Positions 1 to 8,838 of a stretch of 64,000 nt of DNA are shown piece by piece. Origin of the DNA: UBA830 sp002295635 (GTDB lineage Bacteria > Pseudomonadota > Alphaproteobacteria > MPNO01 > UBA830). How positions within the stretch are numbered: the first letter of the stretch is position 1; each line of letters begins with the position of its first letter. Both the position numbers and the translations under genes were made by a program. The stretch lies in NCBI GenBank assembly GCA_002295635.1, contig DBHK01000027.1, positions 248,001 through 312,000 on the forward strand, in the 5' to 3' direction. The notes beneath the pieces were generated by a model that was given only the letters and a program-made list of their open reading frames with translations, did no database searches and was not told the DNA's origin.

Positions 1-61
1 CCCGGAACATATCCACCCAGCCGGTGCCACCTTCCGGGGGCGCTTCTTCTGTAGTTGTCAT
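1..61 (-). CDS. 5' end of an unidentified gene running off the left edge
   Basis: On the minus strand an ATG at 61-59 opens a frame that stays open to the window edge and encodes about 20 residues (MTTTEEAPPEGGTGWVDMFR). A GGGAG ribosome-binding site lies a few bases upstream. The acidic, Pro/Gly-rich start is not diagnostic and I do not recognise the protein. It is divergent from the gene beginning at 228, so the 166 bases between them should hold promoters for both directions. Confidence 0.5.
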   Translation of the reverse strand, partial: MTTTEEAPPEGGTGWVDMFR

Positions 62-227
62 ACTCCCAGTCTAGGAGGGTTGACACAGAATCCCTAATAT
101 TGAGGGTATGCAAGCTTACAGTGAAGGTGGTTAATTTTACTTTATCGTGTCAGGGATTTCGTCACCCACTGTCGAAGCGTATCTGGTATATCAATTATTC
201 TGTACTGACATCGAAATGCGGTGAAAA

Positions 228-728
228 ATGTCTGAGAGCCTAATCTTCGCACTTGTAATAGCACTAACTGTTTACATGTTCATGCGGCGGCTACGGATGA
301 TGAAGAAACAGAAAAGGATAAGAGCAGAGGAAGGGACAGGTAGTAAGAGGCCACTTGACGATCCTGGCAGTATGCCGAGGCTAGGATCGCCCGGTACGAT
401 CACTCGAGAACAGATAAAGCAGTTGAAAAACAACGATTTCACGCCTGAGAGACAATGGAGCAAGGAGGAAGCTCAGCTTATCCTTGATACCGTCACCTAC
501 CTACGGGCAGTAATTTACGAGGCCACGGGCGAAGCTACTGCTCCGATAGACGTGCAGAACCAAATTCTCAAATTCATTCTGACAGATAACTGTTTACGCG
601 AGTATGTGTATGAATGGGGTTTAAACCAGACCCGGGACGATAAGGCAGCTCCACAGCCCACACTTGACCATGATGAATTTTATCAGCAGGTAGAAGCCGA
701 AGTCTTGGAACGATGGGAGTCATCTTGA
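228..728 (+). CDS. hypothetical membrane-anchored protein, 166 aa
   Basis: The first ~20 residues form one hydrophobic helix (SLIFALVIALTVYMFM), followed at once by a strongly basic stretch (RRLRMMKKQKRIR), as in a single-pass protein with its soluble part in the cytoplasm. The rest is a charged, probably helical domain. No family recognised. The 3' end overlaps the proposed queA start by 16 bases, so it is probably co-transcribed with the queuosine genes; that says nothing firm about function. Confidence 0.7.
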   Translation: MSESLIFALVIALTVYMFMRRLRMMKKQKRIRAEEGTGSKRPLDDPGSMPRLGSPGTITREQIKQLKNNDFTPERQWSKEEAQLILDTVTYLRAVIYEATGEATAPIDVQNQILKFILTDNCLREYVYEWGLNQTRDDKAAPQPTLDHDEFYQQVEAEVLERWESS

Positions 729-1801
729 TTAACGTCCCTAACAAAACCGGTCGACACCCGAGTTTAACAACTGACGACTTTAATTTCGAACTACCGATTA
801 ACCTGATAGCTCCTGAACCAGTTCGGCCCCGGGATTCTGCACGAATGCTGGAAATCTCTGAAGCATTAATTGACAGGACGGTGTCGGACTTGCCAGATTT
901 GCTGGGGCCAAAAGACATTCTTGTCATCAACGATACCCGCGTGATACCTGCACGTCTAAAGGGATCTCGTCGGGGTGCGAGCGTGGAGGTGACCCTGCAC
1001 AAAGTAGAAGCTGATGGAAGATGGCGAGCCCTTGCGAGGCCGGCTAGAAAGCTTGCTCTCGGTGACGTGATTGATTTTGCCGATGGATTCACAGCCCGGG
1101 TGGACGGTAAAGGTGCGAGGGGAGAGATTCTCCTTTCTTTTTCCGGCAGTAACGATCTTTTTGCTGCACTGGAACGATATGGAGAAATGCCCCTTCCACC
1201 CTATATTGCACGCGATGAAGGCGGGAGAATAGAGGATAGCGAAGACTACCAGACGATCTACGCGGTTAATAAGGGCGCGGTCGCTGCGCCGACGGCAGGT
1301 CTCCATTTTACCGAACGGCTGATGAGAACTATCCGTAGTACAGGCGTAAGTTTCGCTACCGTTACACTTCATGTTGGTGCAGGCACGTTTTTACCAGTCA
1401 CCGTAGATCGTATAGCGGACCATAAAATGCACAGTGAATGGGGGTGTATCAGTTCTGAGGCCGCGGATGAGATCAATATGGCGCGAGCGGCCGGTGGCCG
1501 AGCTATTGCCGTTGGAACGACGTCGCTGCGTCTGATGGAGAGTGCGGCGAATTTAGATGGAGAAATTATACCATTCGAGGCGGACACCGAAATTTTCATC
1601 ACGCCAGGCTACAAGTTTCGCACTGTCGATGCCCTTATGACAAACTTTCATCTACCGCGTTCTACATTATTTATGTTGGTATCAGCATTTGCGGGGCTGA
1701 ATCGAATGAGAAATGCTTATGCGCATGCGATTTCTTCAGAATACCGCTTTTATTCATACGGGGACTCTAGCTTTATCCATCGGGCCGACCGCGATGTCTG
1801 A
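713..1801 (+). CDS. queA: S-adenosylmethionine:tRNA ribosyltransferase-isomerase QueA
   Basis: QueA transfers and isomerises the ribose of S-adenosylmethionine onto 7-aminomethyl-7-deazaguanine in tRNA, giving epoxyqueuosine. Family landmarks are present: NDTRVIPARL near residue 65, AAPTAGLHFT near 190, GTTSLR near 265, and TNFHLPRSTLFMLVSAFAG followed by YRFYSYGD at the C terminus. The length is normal for the family. ATG 713 adds ~18 residues ahead of the conserved DFNFELP start; TTG 725 is an alternative. The gene lies directly upstream of tgt and queG, giving a cluster for the last steps of queuosine synthesis. Confidence 0.95.
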   Translation: MGVILINVPNKTGRHPSLTTDDFNFELPINLIAPEPVRPRDSARMLEISEALIDRTVSDLPDLLGPKDILVINDTRVIPARLKGSRRGASVEVTLHKVEADGRWRALARPARKLALGDVIDFADGFTARVDGKGARGEILLSFSGSNDLFAALERYGEMPLPPYIARDEGGRIEDSEDYQTIYAVNKGAVAAPTAGLHFTERLMRTIRSTGVSFATVTLHVGAGTFLPVTVDRIADHKMHSEWGCISSEAADEINMARAAGGRAIAVGTTSLRLMESAANLDGEIIPFEADTEIFITPGYKFRTVDALMTNFHLPRSTLFMLVSAFAGLNRMRNAYAHAISSEYRFYSYGDSSFIHRADRDV

Positions 1802-1809
1802 GAGTTTTG

Positions 1810-2937
1810 ATGTCTGAGTTCAATTACGTTGTCACAGGTAACGATGGCCGAGCCCGGCGGGGTCGATTGACCACAGCGCATGGAGCGGTCGAAACGCCCG
1901 TATTTATGCCCGTCGGGACGGCTGGGACAGTAAAGGGAATGACTTCAGAGGCGATCCAACGTACTGGCGCGCAGATCGTCCTCGCAAACACCTATCATTT
2001 AATGCTCCGACCGGGTGCAGAGCGTGTCGCTAGGCTCGGTGGTTTACACCAATTTATGGACTGGGAGCGGCCCATCCTGACGGACTCGGGTGGTTTCCAA
2101 GTGATGTCGTTAACGGAGCTACGGAAGCTAGATAACGAAGGTGTAGAGTTTCGGTCGCATATCGATGGCGCTAAATTCATGCTGACTCCGGAGCGTTCGA
2201 TCAAAGTCCAAAATCAACTCGATGCCACAATTACGATGGTACTAGACGAGTGTACCGCCCTTGGTGTGGATAATGCCTCGGCGGCAGAATCGATGCGATT
2301 ATCGATGAATTGGGCTTCCAGATGCCGAGATGTCTTCATAGAGAGGCCTGGTTATGGCCTGTTCGGTATAGTTCAGGGTGGTATATATCCAGATCTCCGT
2401 CTTGAGTCGGCCGCGGTTCTGACTGATATCGGTTTTGACGGCTATGCGGTTGGCGGGTTAGCTGTTGGCGAAGGACAGGACGAAATGTTTTCCGTGTTGG
2501 ATGTCACAGTACCCGAGTTACCAGACTGCAAACCCCGATATCTTATGGGTGTTGGAACACCCGCTGACATCGTTGGTGCGGTTCGGCGTGGTATTGATAT
2601 GTTTGATTGCGTACTCCCGACCCGCTCCGGTCGCACTGGCCGGGCATTCACTCGGCGCGGTGTCTTAAATATTCGAAATGCTCGCCATGCTGATGACCCA
2701 CGGCCCATCGACCCGGAAAGCCACTATCCCGGCGTAAGCACCGTTAGTCGGGCCTATCTACATCACCTTTTTAAGGCGAAGGAAATGCTCGGACCGATCC
2801 TTCTTACCCTACATAATCTCCATTACTACCAAGAATTGATGGTCGGTATCAGGGGTGCAATAGAGTTGGGTGCCATGGATGACTTTGCTGCATTATTCCA
2901 TATAGAGCAAGCGCGCGGCGATATCGAGCGTATTTAG
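1810..2937 (+). CDS. tgt: tRNA-guanine transglycosylase Tgt without the zinc cysteines
   Basis: Tgt exchanges guanine-34 of GUN-anticodon tRNAs for the queuosine precursor preQ1. The catalytic core is intact: D92 in LTDSGGFQVMS, GIVQGGIYPDLR near 186-197, GGLAVGE ending at 221, and the nucleophile D266 in FDCVLPTRSGRTGR. The zinc motif (CxCxxC plus a His 26 residues later) is altered: aligned without gaps to the conserved SRAYLHHL, the three cysteine positions hold S304, Y306 and V309, while H335 (TLHNL) remains. ATG 1810 is preferred to the adjacent in-frame TTG 1807. The gene starts nine bases after queA and is followed immediately by queG. Confidence 0.93.
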   Translation: MSEFNYVVTGNDGRARRGRLTTAHGAVETPVFMPVGTAGTVKGMTSEAIQRTGAQIVLANTYHLMLRPGAERVARLGGLHQFMDWERPILTDSGGFQVMSLTELRKLDNEGVEFRSHIDGAKFMLTPERSIKVQNQLDATITMVLDECTALGVDNASAAESMRLSMNWASRCRDVFIERPGYGLFGIVQGGIYPDLRLESAAVLTDIGFDGYAVGGLAVGEGQDEMFSVLDVTVPELPDCKPRYLMGVGTPADIVGAVRRGIDMFDCVLPTRSGRTGRAFTRRGVLNIRNARHADDPRPIDPESHYPGVSTVSRAYLHHLFKAKEMLGPILLTLHNLHYYQELMVGIRGAIELGAMDDFAALFHIEQARGDIERI

Positions 2938-2938
2938 T

Positions 2939-4060
2939 ATGCAAACACCACTCGACCCAAAAGATTTCATCCGGGACCGTGCCTTGGCGCTTGGCTTTGA
3001 TGTCGTCGGTTTTTCCGGGGCAGACAACGGCGACGCTGGTAGACATCTCAAATCCTATATTGAATCTGGGTTTCACGGCGATATGGGGTGGATGGCTTCT
3101 ACAGAAAATAGACGACGGTCTCCTCGAGAGCTTTGGTCTGATGTGGAGACAATCGTCGCGGTCGGCGTCAATTACGGTCCGGCAGAGGATCCACTGGCAA
3201 TAAAGAAATTCACCGACCGCGGTGCGGTTTCCGTTTATGCCCGGGGGAAAGACTATCATGACATTCTGCGAAAAAAACTTCGCCGCTTAGCTACGGATAT
3301 CGCTAAAGATTGCAGCTGCGAGGTGAAGCTATTCGTCGATACGGCCCCCGTGATGGAAAAGCCAGTCGCACAGGTGGCTGGCATCGGCTGGCAGGGAAAG
3401 CATACTAACCTAGTATCCCGGAACTTTGGCTCTTGGCTATTTTTAGGTGAGGTGTTCACCACCCTTAAGATTCCACCTGATACAGCCGGCCAAGACCAAT
3501 GTGGAGCCTGTCATCGGTGTCTAGATGTCTGTCCGACTAACGCGTTTCCAGCCCCATATCGACTCGATGCGACGCGATGTATCTCTTATCTGACCATCGA
3601 ACATAAAGGCCACATCCCTTTGCAGTTCCGCGCCGCTATCGGCAATAGAATATATGGCTGCGACGACTGTCTCGCAGTCTGTCCTTGGAACAAATTCGCT
3701 CGAGTAACACAACACGGAGAATTGAGGTCGCATATTCATCTGACACGACCATTACTCCGCGACCTAATGTCCCTTGATGAAGAATCTTTTCGTGAAGTGT
3801 TCTCAGGATCTCCTATTAAACGACTCGGGCGAAATAGGTTCATCCGAAATGTACTGATTGCCGTCGGAAATAGTGCAGACAGGGCCCTGCTGGCTGACAC
3901 GGAGAAAAGTCTGGCCGACATGTCACCACTGGTCCGGAGCATGGCGGTTTGGGCATTATTCAGGTTAGCCACGACAACAGAATTTTCCCAATTTCGTGAG
4001 AAATACGCATGTATGGAAACCGACGTTGATGTCCTACTGGAGTGGGATAACGGGCTTTAA
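2939..4060 (+). CDS. queG: epoxyqueuosine reductase QueG
   Basis: QueG reduces epoxyqueuosine to queuosine in tRNA with cobalamin and two [4Fe-4S] clusters. The sequence has the conserved VDTAPVMEK segment with its catalytic Asp, followed by GIGWQGKH, and cluster-binding motifs CGACHRCLDVCP and CDDCLAVCPWNKF with the intervening Cys in TRCISYLTIEH. A helical HEAT-like tail follows, as is usual. The start is one base after the tgt stop, so the three genes form one operon. Complete at 373 aa. Confidence 0.95.
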   Translation: MQTPLDPKDFIRDRALALGFDVVGFSGADNGDAGRHLKSYIESGFHGDMGWMASTENRRRSPRELWSDVETIVAVGVNYGPAEDPLAIKKFTDRGAVSVYARGKDYHDILRKKLRRLATDIAKDCSCEVKLFVDTAPVMEKPVAQVAGIGWQGKHTNLVSRNFGSWLFLGEVFTTLKIPPDTAGQDQCGACHRCLDVCPTNAFPAPYRLDATRCISYLTIEHKGHIPLQFRAAIGNRIYGCDDCLAVCPWNKFARVTQHGELRSHIHLTRPLLRDLMSLDEESFREVFSGSPIKRLGRNRFIRNVLIAVGNSADRALLADTEKSLADMSPLVRSMAVWALFRLATTTEFSQFREKYACMETDVDVLLEWDNGL

Positions 4061-4256
4061 GTATCATTCATCAAACTTAACCAGCAGAAGAACTCGACCT
4101 ACAGTTTTGTCCTGACGTATGAATTCGGCCTGAGGTGGTTTAAGTATGCGCTAGGTACGGTCGATATTTGCTAATGGGGCACAATACATTTTCCAACTAT
4201 TAATTAACGAATATTTGATTAACTATCGACTCTATGCTGACACCTGAGGGGTGTAG
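4061..4256. other. intergenic region before dusA
   Basis: No coding signal on either strand. AT-rich towards the 3' side, including a TTAATTAA palindrome near 4200. It separates the queuosine operon from dusA and presumably holds the dusA promoter, but I see no convincing -35/-10 pair. Confidence 0.3.
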
Positions 4257-5264
4257 ATGTCTTTTAACACATTCAAGTCAAGATCGTTATCAGGCCTTGA
4301 TCGGAGAATATCGATTGCGCCAATGATGGATAGAACAGACCGGCATGATCGGTACTTCCTTCGCCTGATTTCGCCGTCCGTTCTATTATACACAGAGATG
4401 ATCACTACCGGCGCGATCCTTCACGGGGATCGTGACCGGTTCCTAAAATTTAATGTTGAAGAACATCCGGTTGCCTTGCAGCTAGGGGGAGCGGATGCGG
4501 ATGACCTTGCTCGTTGCTCCGAAATAGTGGCTAAATATGGCTATGATGAGATAAATTTAAATGTCGGCTGCCCCAGCGACCGAGTTCAAAATGCCCGTTT
4601 CGGTGCTTGCCTCATGAAAGAACCGGAGATTGTATCCGCCGGTGTAAAGGCAATGCGCAGGGCAGTGGATATACCGGTTACAGTTAAGACCCGTATCGGG
4701 GTCGATGACTGCGATACCTGGGAGGATTTTATACATTTTGTGGAAACTGTCGCCGACGGAGGATGCGAAACATTTATAATACACGCTAGAAAGGCATGGC
4801 TTCATGGACTTAGTCCCAAGGAAAACCGTGAAATACCTACCCTTTGTTACGATATCGTTTACCGACTTAAACAACTGTATCCTGAGTTTTCGATTTCTAT
4901 TAATGGGGGAATCAAAACGATCGCAGAGACGATCTCCCATTTGAAGCATGTGGATGGGGTAATGATTGGCCGCGAGGCCTACGAGAACCCTTGGTTACTG
5001 GCTGGTATCGAAAAAGAAGTATTTGGAGGGGGCCCATTCACCGACCGGGGGTCGGTGCTAAATGGATATATCGATTATATCGATCAGCAAATGGCGGCAG
5101 GCGTCCAATTTTATGCGATGGCACGACATGTTCTTGGACTTTATCGAGGTGTCCGAGGCGCTCGTCTATGGAGGCGCCATATCAGCGAAAAAGGTTCACG
5201 ACCAGGCGCTAACGGTCAAATTCTCAGGGACGCATCTGCAAATGTGCTTGCAATGGGCTCATGA
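4257..5264 (+). CDS. dusA: tRNA dihydrouridine synthase DusA
   Basis: An FMN enzyme that reduces uridines 20/20a in the tRNA D-loop. Family motifs are clear: SIAPMMDRTDRHDRYFLR at the N terminus, TEMITTGAI, the active-site loop NLNVGCPSDRVQNARFGACL with the catalytic Cys near residue 120, VKTRIGVDD, HARKAWLHGLSPKENR and INGGI in the phosphate-binding part. The C-terminal GARLWRRHISEK is typical of DusA rather than DusB or DusC. ATG 4257 follows a GAGG-type ribosome-binding site. It continues the tRNA-modification theme of the neighbouring cluster. Confidence 0.93.
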   Translation: MSFNTFKSRSLSGLDRRISIAPMMDRTDRHDRYFLRLISPSVLLYTEMITTGAILHGDRDRFLKFNVEEHPVALQLGGADADDLARCSEIVAKYGYDEINLNVGCPSDRVQNARFGACLMKEPEIVSAGVKAMRRAVDIPVTVKTRIGVDDCDTWEDFIHFVETVADGGCETFIIHARKAWLHGLSPKENREIPTLCYDIVYRLKQLYPEFSISINGGIKTIAETISHLKHVDGVMIGREAYENPWLLAGIEKEVFGGGPFTDRGSVLNGYIDYIDQQMAAGVQFYAMARHVLGLYRGVRGARLWRRHISEKGSRPGANGQILRDASANVLAMGS

Positions 5265-5491
5265 GATGGTTTTCCAAGAACGGGGTTACGATACTATTCC
5301 AGCGGTATGTGTTCGGCGGGAGCATCCACTTTGCGTTGCGGCCTTCTAATCGTACGTAGGAGATGCTTTCATATGTTCCGTACTCTGTAAACAGGCATGC
5401 AAAGCCTCTGGTATCGGCCATTTTAATTCATAAGCGAAAGGGTCAAGTAGAGTGTGAAAGGTATTGGATGTCGGATAAATATTAAGTTGGT

Positions 5492-5518
5492 TCCCGGGTC
5501 TTGACCCGGCCCCCGGGA
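5492..5518. repeat. nested GC-rich inverted repeats upstream of the arsC-like gene
   Basis: Two mutually exclusive stems share bases here: TCCCGGG (5492-5498) pairs with CCCGGGA (5512-5518), and CCGGGTC (5494-5500) pairs with GACCCGG (5503-5509). No T-run follows, so a simple intrinsic terminator is unlikely. It lies ~45 bases before the arsC-like start. The rest of the dusA to arsC gap (5265-5561) shows no gene. Confidence 0.35.
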
Positions 5519-5561
5519 CGCGGCATTCAAATTGGTAAAATCCAACTACACAGAGCTGTTT

Positions 5562-5909
5562 ATGGAAGCCATCATCTATCATAATCCTCTATGCTCAAAA
5601 TCGCGCGCTACGCTTGCGCTCCTCAAAAAGAAGGGTGTGTCTCTAGAAATCATCGAGTATCTCAAGACGCCACCGTCAAAAATTGAGTTAGCCAACATTC
5701 TAGATAAGCTTTGCATGGAACCGAGAGATCTAATGCGCAAGAAGGAAGAGAAATACGAGGCACTCAACCTTGCGGATAGGAGCCTCGACCGTGGATCATT
5801 GATAGAGGCTATGATAGAGCATCCAATACTTATCGAACGACCGGTGGTAGTGATCGGTGCGAAATGCGTTCTGTGCCGTCCGCCAGAGAACGTATTGGAG
5901 ATCCTGTGA
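5562..5909 (+). CDS. ArsC-family thioredoxin-fold protein
   Basis: 115 aa with the ArsC-family start YHNPLCSKSRATLALL, in which C11 sits at the catalytic position, followed by the conserved EYLKTPP segment, RKKEEKY, PILIERPVVV and a C-terminal RPPENVLEIL. This matches glutaredoxin-dependent arsenate reductases and the related YffB/Spx group. No ars operon is nearby, so arsenate reduction is not supported by context. ATG 5562 begins at the conserved fold; an upstream in-frame TTG at 5532 is less likely. Its 3' end overlaps the next gene. Confidence 0.85.
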   Translation: MEAIIYHNPLCSKSRATLALLKKKGVSLEIIEYLKTPPSKIELANILDKLCMEPRDLMRKKEEKYEALNLADRSLDRGSLIEAMIEHPILIERPVVVIGAKCVLCRPPENVLEIL

Positions 5910-6439
5910 GACTACTTTTTCACCGAGGTGTCATGATTGGCATTTTTGCGATGTCATTTATTGTTTTGGTATCGAATGTATTGGTCCAGTTCCCGATCAA
6001 TGACTGGCTGACTTGGGGGGCGTTCACATATCCGGTCGCGTTTCTGGTGACTGATTTAACTAATAGGGCGTTGGGGTCAGTGAGGGCAAAGCAGGTAGTA
6101 TGTGCAGGATTCGCGCTCGCCGTTCTCCTGTCAGTCGTGTTCGCGACACCGCGGATTGCAGTTGCGTCAGGGGCGGCATTCTTGGTTTCCCAGTTGGTTG
6201 ATGTCCATTTGTTTGAACGCCTGAGAGAGAGGGGAGGATGGTGGACCGCGCCGCTGTTGTCGTCCGGAGTGGCCTCCGTAATCGATACAGGGTTATTCTT
6301 CTCTATTGCATTCGCAGGTTTGGGCTTGCCATGGATCACTTGGGCAGTTGGCGACTTCGCCGCAAAGTTGTGCGTCGCGATCGCAATGCTGTTACCTTTT
6401 CGAGTATTAATGAGGATGACGCGGCCCCAAGAGGCCTAG
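5906..6439 (+). CDS. VUT-family (YhhQ-like) queuosine precursor transporter
   Basis: About 177 aa with five or six hydrophobic helices and the family-typical block DWLTWGAFTYPVAFLVTDL. YhhQ proteins import preQ0/preQ1-type queuosine precursors, which fits the queA-tgt-queG cluster 2 kb upstream. The start is a choice: GTG 5906 has a GGAG site five bases upstream, overlaps the previous stop (GTGA) and gives the usual N-terminal length; ATG 5933 is an alternative. Confidence 0.85.
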   Translation: MRLLFHRGVMIGIFAMSFIVLVSNVLVQFPINDWLTWGAFTYPVAFLVTDLTNRALGSVRAKQVVCAGFALAVLLSVVFATPRIAVASGAAFLVSQLVDVHLFERLRERGGWWTAPLLSSGVASVIDTGLFFSIAFAGLGLPWITWAVGDFAAKLCVAIAMLLPFRVLMRMTRPQEA

Positions 6440-6468
6440 AATAGGGATATTAAGCAGGGATATTAACT

Positions 6469-8838
6469 ATGATGGATGGCAGCTCGGTAGATGGAAAAGG
6501 TATTGGCGCTCGCGTCCTTCGAAAGGAAGATGCCCGCCACTTGGCAGGCAGAGGTAAATTTACTTCTGATTTTAAGCGCCCCGGACAGCAAGATATGGCA
6601 TTCGTGCGCGCACCCGTTGCCCATGCTCGGATCAACAAAATAACAAAGCCCTCTGGTTTTGAAAACGTCGTATTTACGCCGGAGGATATGTCCGATCTAA
6701 AGCCTATGCGCGCTCCATCCAAACTGCCCGGGTATAAAGCGTCCGACTACCCGGCACTTGCTATTGGAAAGGTTCGGTTCGCGGGTGAACCCGTTGCGGT
6801 CTGCGTCGCGGATTCGCGTGCTCAGGCGGAAGACATCGCTCAGATGGTAGAGGTAGATTACGACGTTTTACCCGTCGTGACGGACATGTTAGCGGCGAAG
6901 GAATTTGATGCGCCCCTGATACACGAGGAATGGGATAACAATATTGTTTTCGAAACTTACTCCGATGACGATTTTTCGAAAATCGAGGACGAGGCGACTA
7001 TTGTTATAAAGCGCGAGTATCGCATGAACCGTCAGGCTATGAACCCTATGGAGGGCAAAGCTGTCTTCGCCGAATGGGACGATCGACAAGATCAGCTAAT
7101 GATGTGGACCTCTACACAGGTGCCGCATCTGATCCGCACAGGGTTGGCCGAGTTCCTCAATCTTGAACAGCGTCAGGTAAGGGTGATTGCACCCGATGTT
7201 GGTGGTGGGTTTGGCTGTAAGGCTTTACTTCAACCCGAGGAACTTATTGCAGGCTGGTTAACACGCAAATTGGAATGCCCCATCCGCTGGATCGAGGATA
7301 GGCGCGAACATTTAGTTACTGGAGCGAACTGCCGAGAACATCATTATCATATCACTCTACACGCGACGCCAGATGGCCGTATGCTCGGATTAGACTGCGA
7401 TGTTACCGTCGATGCTGGTGCCTATTCGGTTTATCCTTTTACCAACGGGCTGGAAGGTGCGATGGCACACGGTAATCTGCCTGGACCATACGATCTCAAG
7501 GTCTATCGCTGCCGTACTCAGACTATGGTTACCAATAAGCCCGGACTTATGCCCTATCGGGGCGTGGCCCGTCCCGGCGTCTGCTATGCAATGGAAATGA
7601 CAATTGACGCGCTAGCTCGTGAAATTGGGATTGAGGCACATGAAATTCGTATGAAAAATATGGTCCCTGAGAGCGCGATGCCATTTATGTCGATTGCCAA
7701 GAAGCATTTCGACAGTGGAAATTATGCAAGAAGTGTAGAGATGGCGGCCGATATGATCGGTCTGAAAGAAATCAGAACGGCACAGGCTAAAACGGATGCT
7801 GACGGACGACTCATTGGGGTCGGAATGGGTGCCTATGTCGAACAAACAGCACATGGCACCTCAGTGTTTTCCAGCTGGGGTGTCGCGATGGTACCTGGTT
7901 ACGAGCAGGCAACTGTCCGGTTAACACCCGACGGAGGGCTTGAGTTGCGAATAGGTGTGCAAAGTCATGGACAAGGGATGGAAACGTCGATGGCCCAGAT
8001 GGCCTATGAAGTACTGGGTATTGATCCCGATAACGTGATGGTGACCCATGGTGATACAGGGCTAACGCCCTATTCCACCGGTACCTATGCATCTCGGTCA
8101 ATGGTGATGGCTGGCGGCGCAACGGCGAGGGCTTGTCGGGTTCTAGCCGAGCGGATGGAAATTATCGGTGCACATCTGCTACAGTGTGAGAAGACCGCGG
8201 TTAGTATAGTCGGTGGCAAAGTAGTCAGCGGCAAGGGTGAAGTGTCTTTTGCCGAGATCGGTCGTGTCTGGTACCTGAATCCTGATGAACTTCCGGAAAA
8301 TGTTGATCAGGGCGGCGTTGAAGTGACCATGGGCTATCGTCCAGAGCCCGATTCGGGAGCATTTACTTACGCTAGCCATGCCTGCAAGGTATCCGTCGAT
8401 ATAGAAACTGGAAAGGTCAAGGTACTTGATTATGCTATCGTCGAGGACTGTGGCACTATGGTAAACCCGATGATTGTTGAGGGCCAAACATATGGTGGTG
8501 CGACTCAGGGTATAGGCACAGCGTTGCTAGAGGAGAGTCCATATGATGACATGGGCAACCCCAGCGCTTCGACTTTCGCCGACTATATGATGCCCAGCGC
8601 GACTGACGTGCCACGCTACCGGATTGATCACATGGAGAGCCCTTCGCCGTTTACCGAGTATGGGATTAAGGGTATGGGTGAGGGGGGGACTATCCCGACG
8701 CCTGCCGCGATCGGGAACGCAATTAATGATGCATTAAAGCAGATCGGTGCGGAGGTAAAGGAAACGCCGTTTACTCCGCGCAGGGTGCGAGCGGCGATCG
8801 AGGAGGCGCGGATGAATCGACAGGGAGAAGCGGCATGA
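6469..8838 (+). CDS. xanthine dehydrogenase/CoxL-family Mo-hydroxylase large subunit (copy 1)
   Basis: 789 aa binding the molybdenum cofactor that hydroxylates an organic substrate with water. The substrate/cofactor loop VGGGFG begins at residue 244, RGVARPG near 364, GQGMETSMAQM near 500, and the catalytic Glu is E738 in GMGEGG. It lacks the form I CO-dehydrogenase active-site loop (AYRCSFR); its PYRGVARP resembles form II or other Mo-hydroxylases of unknown substrate, so CO oxidation should not be assumed. It is first in an L-M-S-L operon and overlaps the next gene by ATGA. Confidence 0.92.
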   Translation: MMDGSSVDGKGIGARVLRKEDARHLAGRGKFTSDFKRPGQQDMAFVRAPVAHARINKITKPSGFENVVFTPEDMSDLKPMRAPSKLPGYKASDYPALAIGKVRFAGEPVAVCVADSRAQAEDIAQMVEVDYDVLPVVTDMLAAKEFDAPLIHEEWDNNIVFETYSDDDFSKIEDEATIVIKREYRMNRQAMNPMEGKAVFAEWDDRQDQLMMWTSTQVPHLIRTGLAEFLNLEQRQVRVIAPDVGGGFGCKALLQPEELIAGWLTRKLECPIRWIEDRREHLVTGANCREHHYHITLHATPDGRMLGLDCDVTVDAGAYSVYPFTNGLEGAMAHGNLPGPYDLKVYRCRTQTMVTNKPGLMPYRGVARPGVCYAMEMTIDALAREIGIEAHEIRMKNMVPESAMPFMSIAKKHFDSGNYARSVEMAADMIGLKEIRTAQAKTDADGRLIGVGMGAYVEQTAHGTSVFSSWGVAMVPGYEQATVRLTPDGGLELRIGVQSHGQGMETSMAQMAYEVLGIDPDNVMVTHGDTGLTPYSTGTYASRSMVMAGGATARACRVLAERMEIIGAHLLQCEKTAVSIVGGKVVSGKGEVSFAEIGRVWYLNPDELPENVDQGGVEVTMGYRPEPDSGAFTYASHACKVSVDIETGKVKVLDYAIVEDCGTMVNPMIVEGQTYGGATQGIGTALLEESPYDDMGNPSASTFADYMMPSATDVPRYRIDHMESPSPFTEYGIKGMGEGGTIPTPAAIGNAINDALKQIGAEVKETPFTPRRVRAAIEEARMNRQGEAA

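Noticed and set aside
5562..5909. Arsenic resistance locus
   Set aside because: Only an ArsC-like protein is present; arsR, arsB, acr3 and arsH are absent, and the fold also covers YffB/Spx-like proteins.
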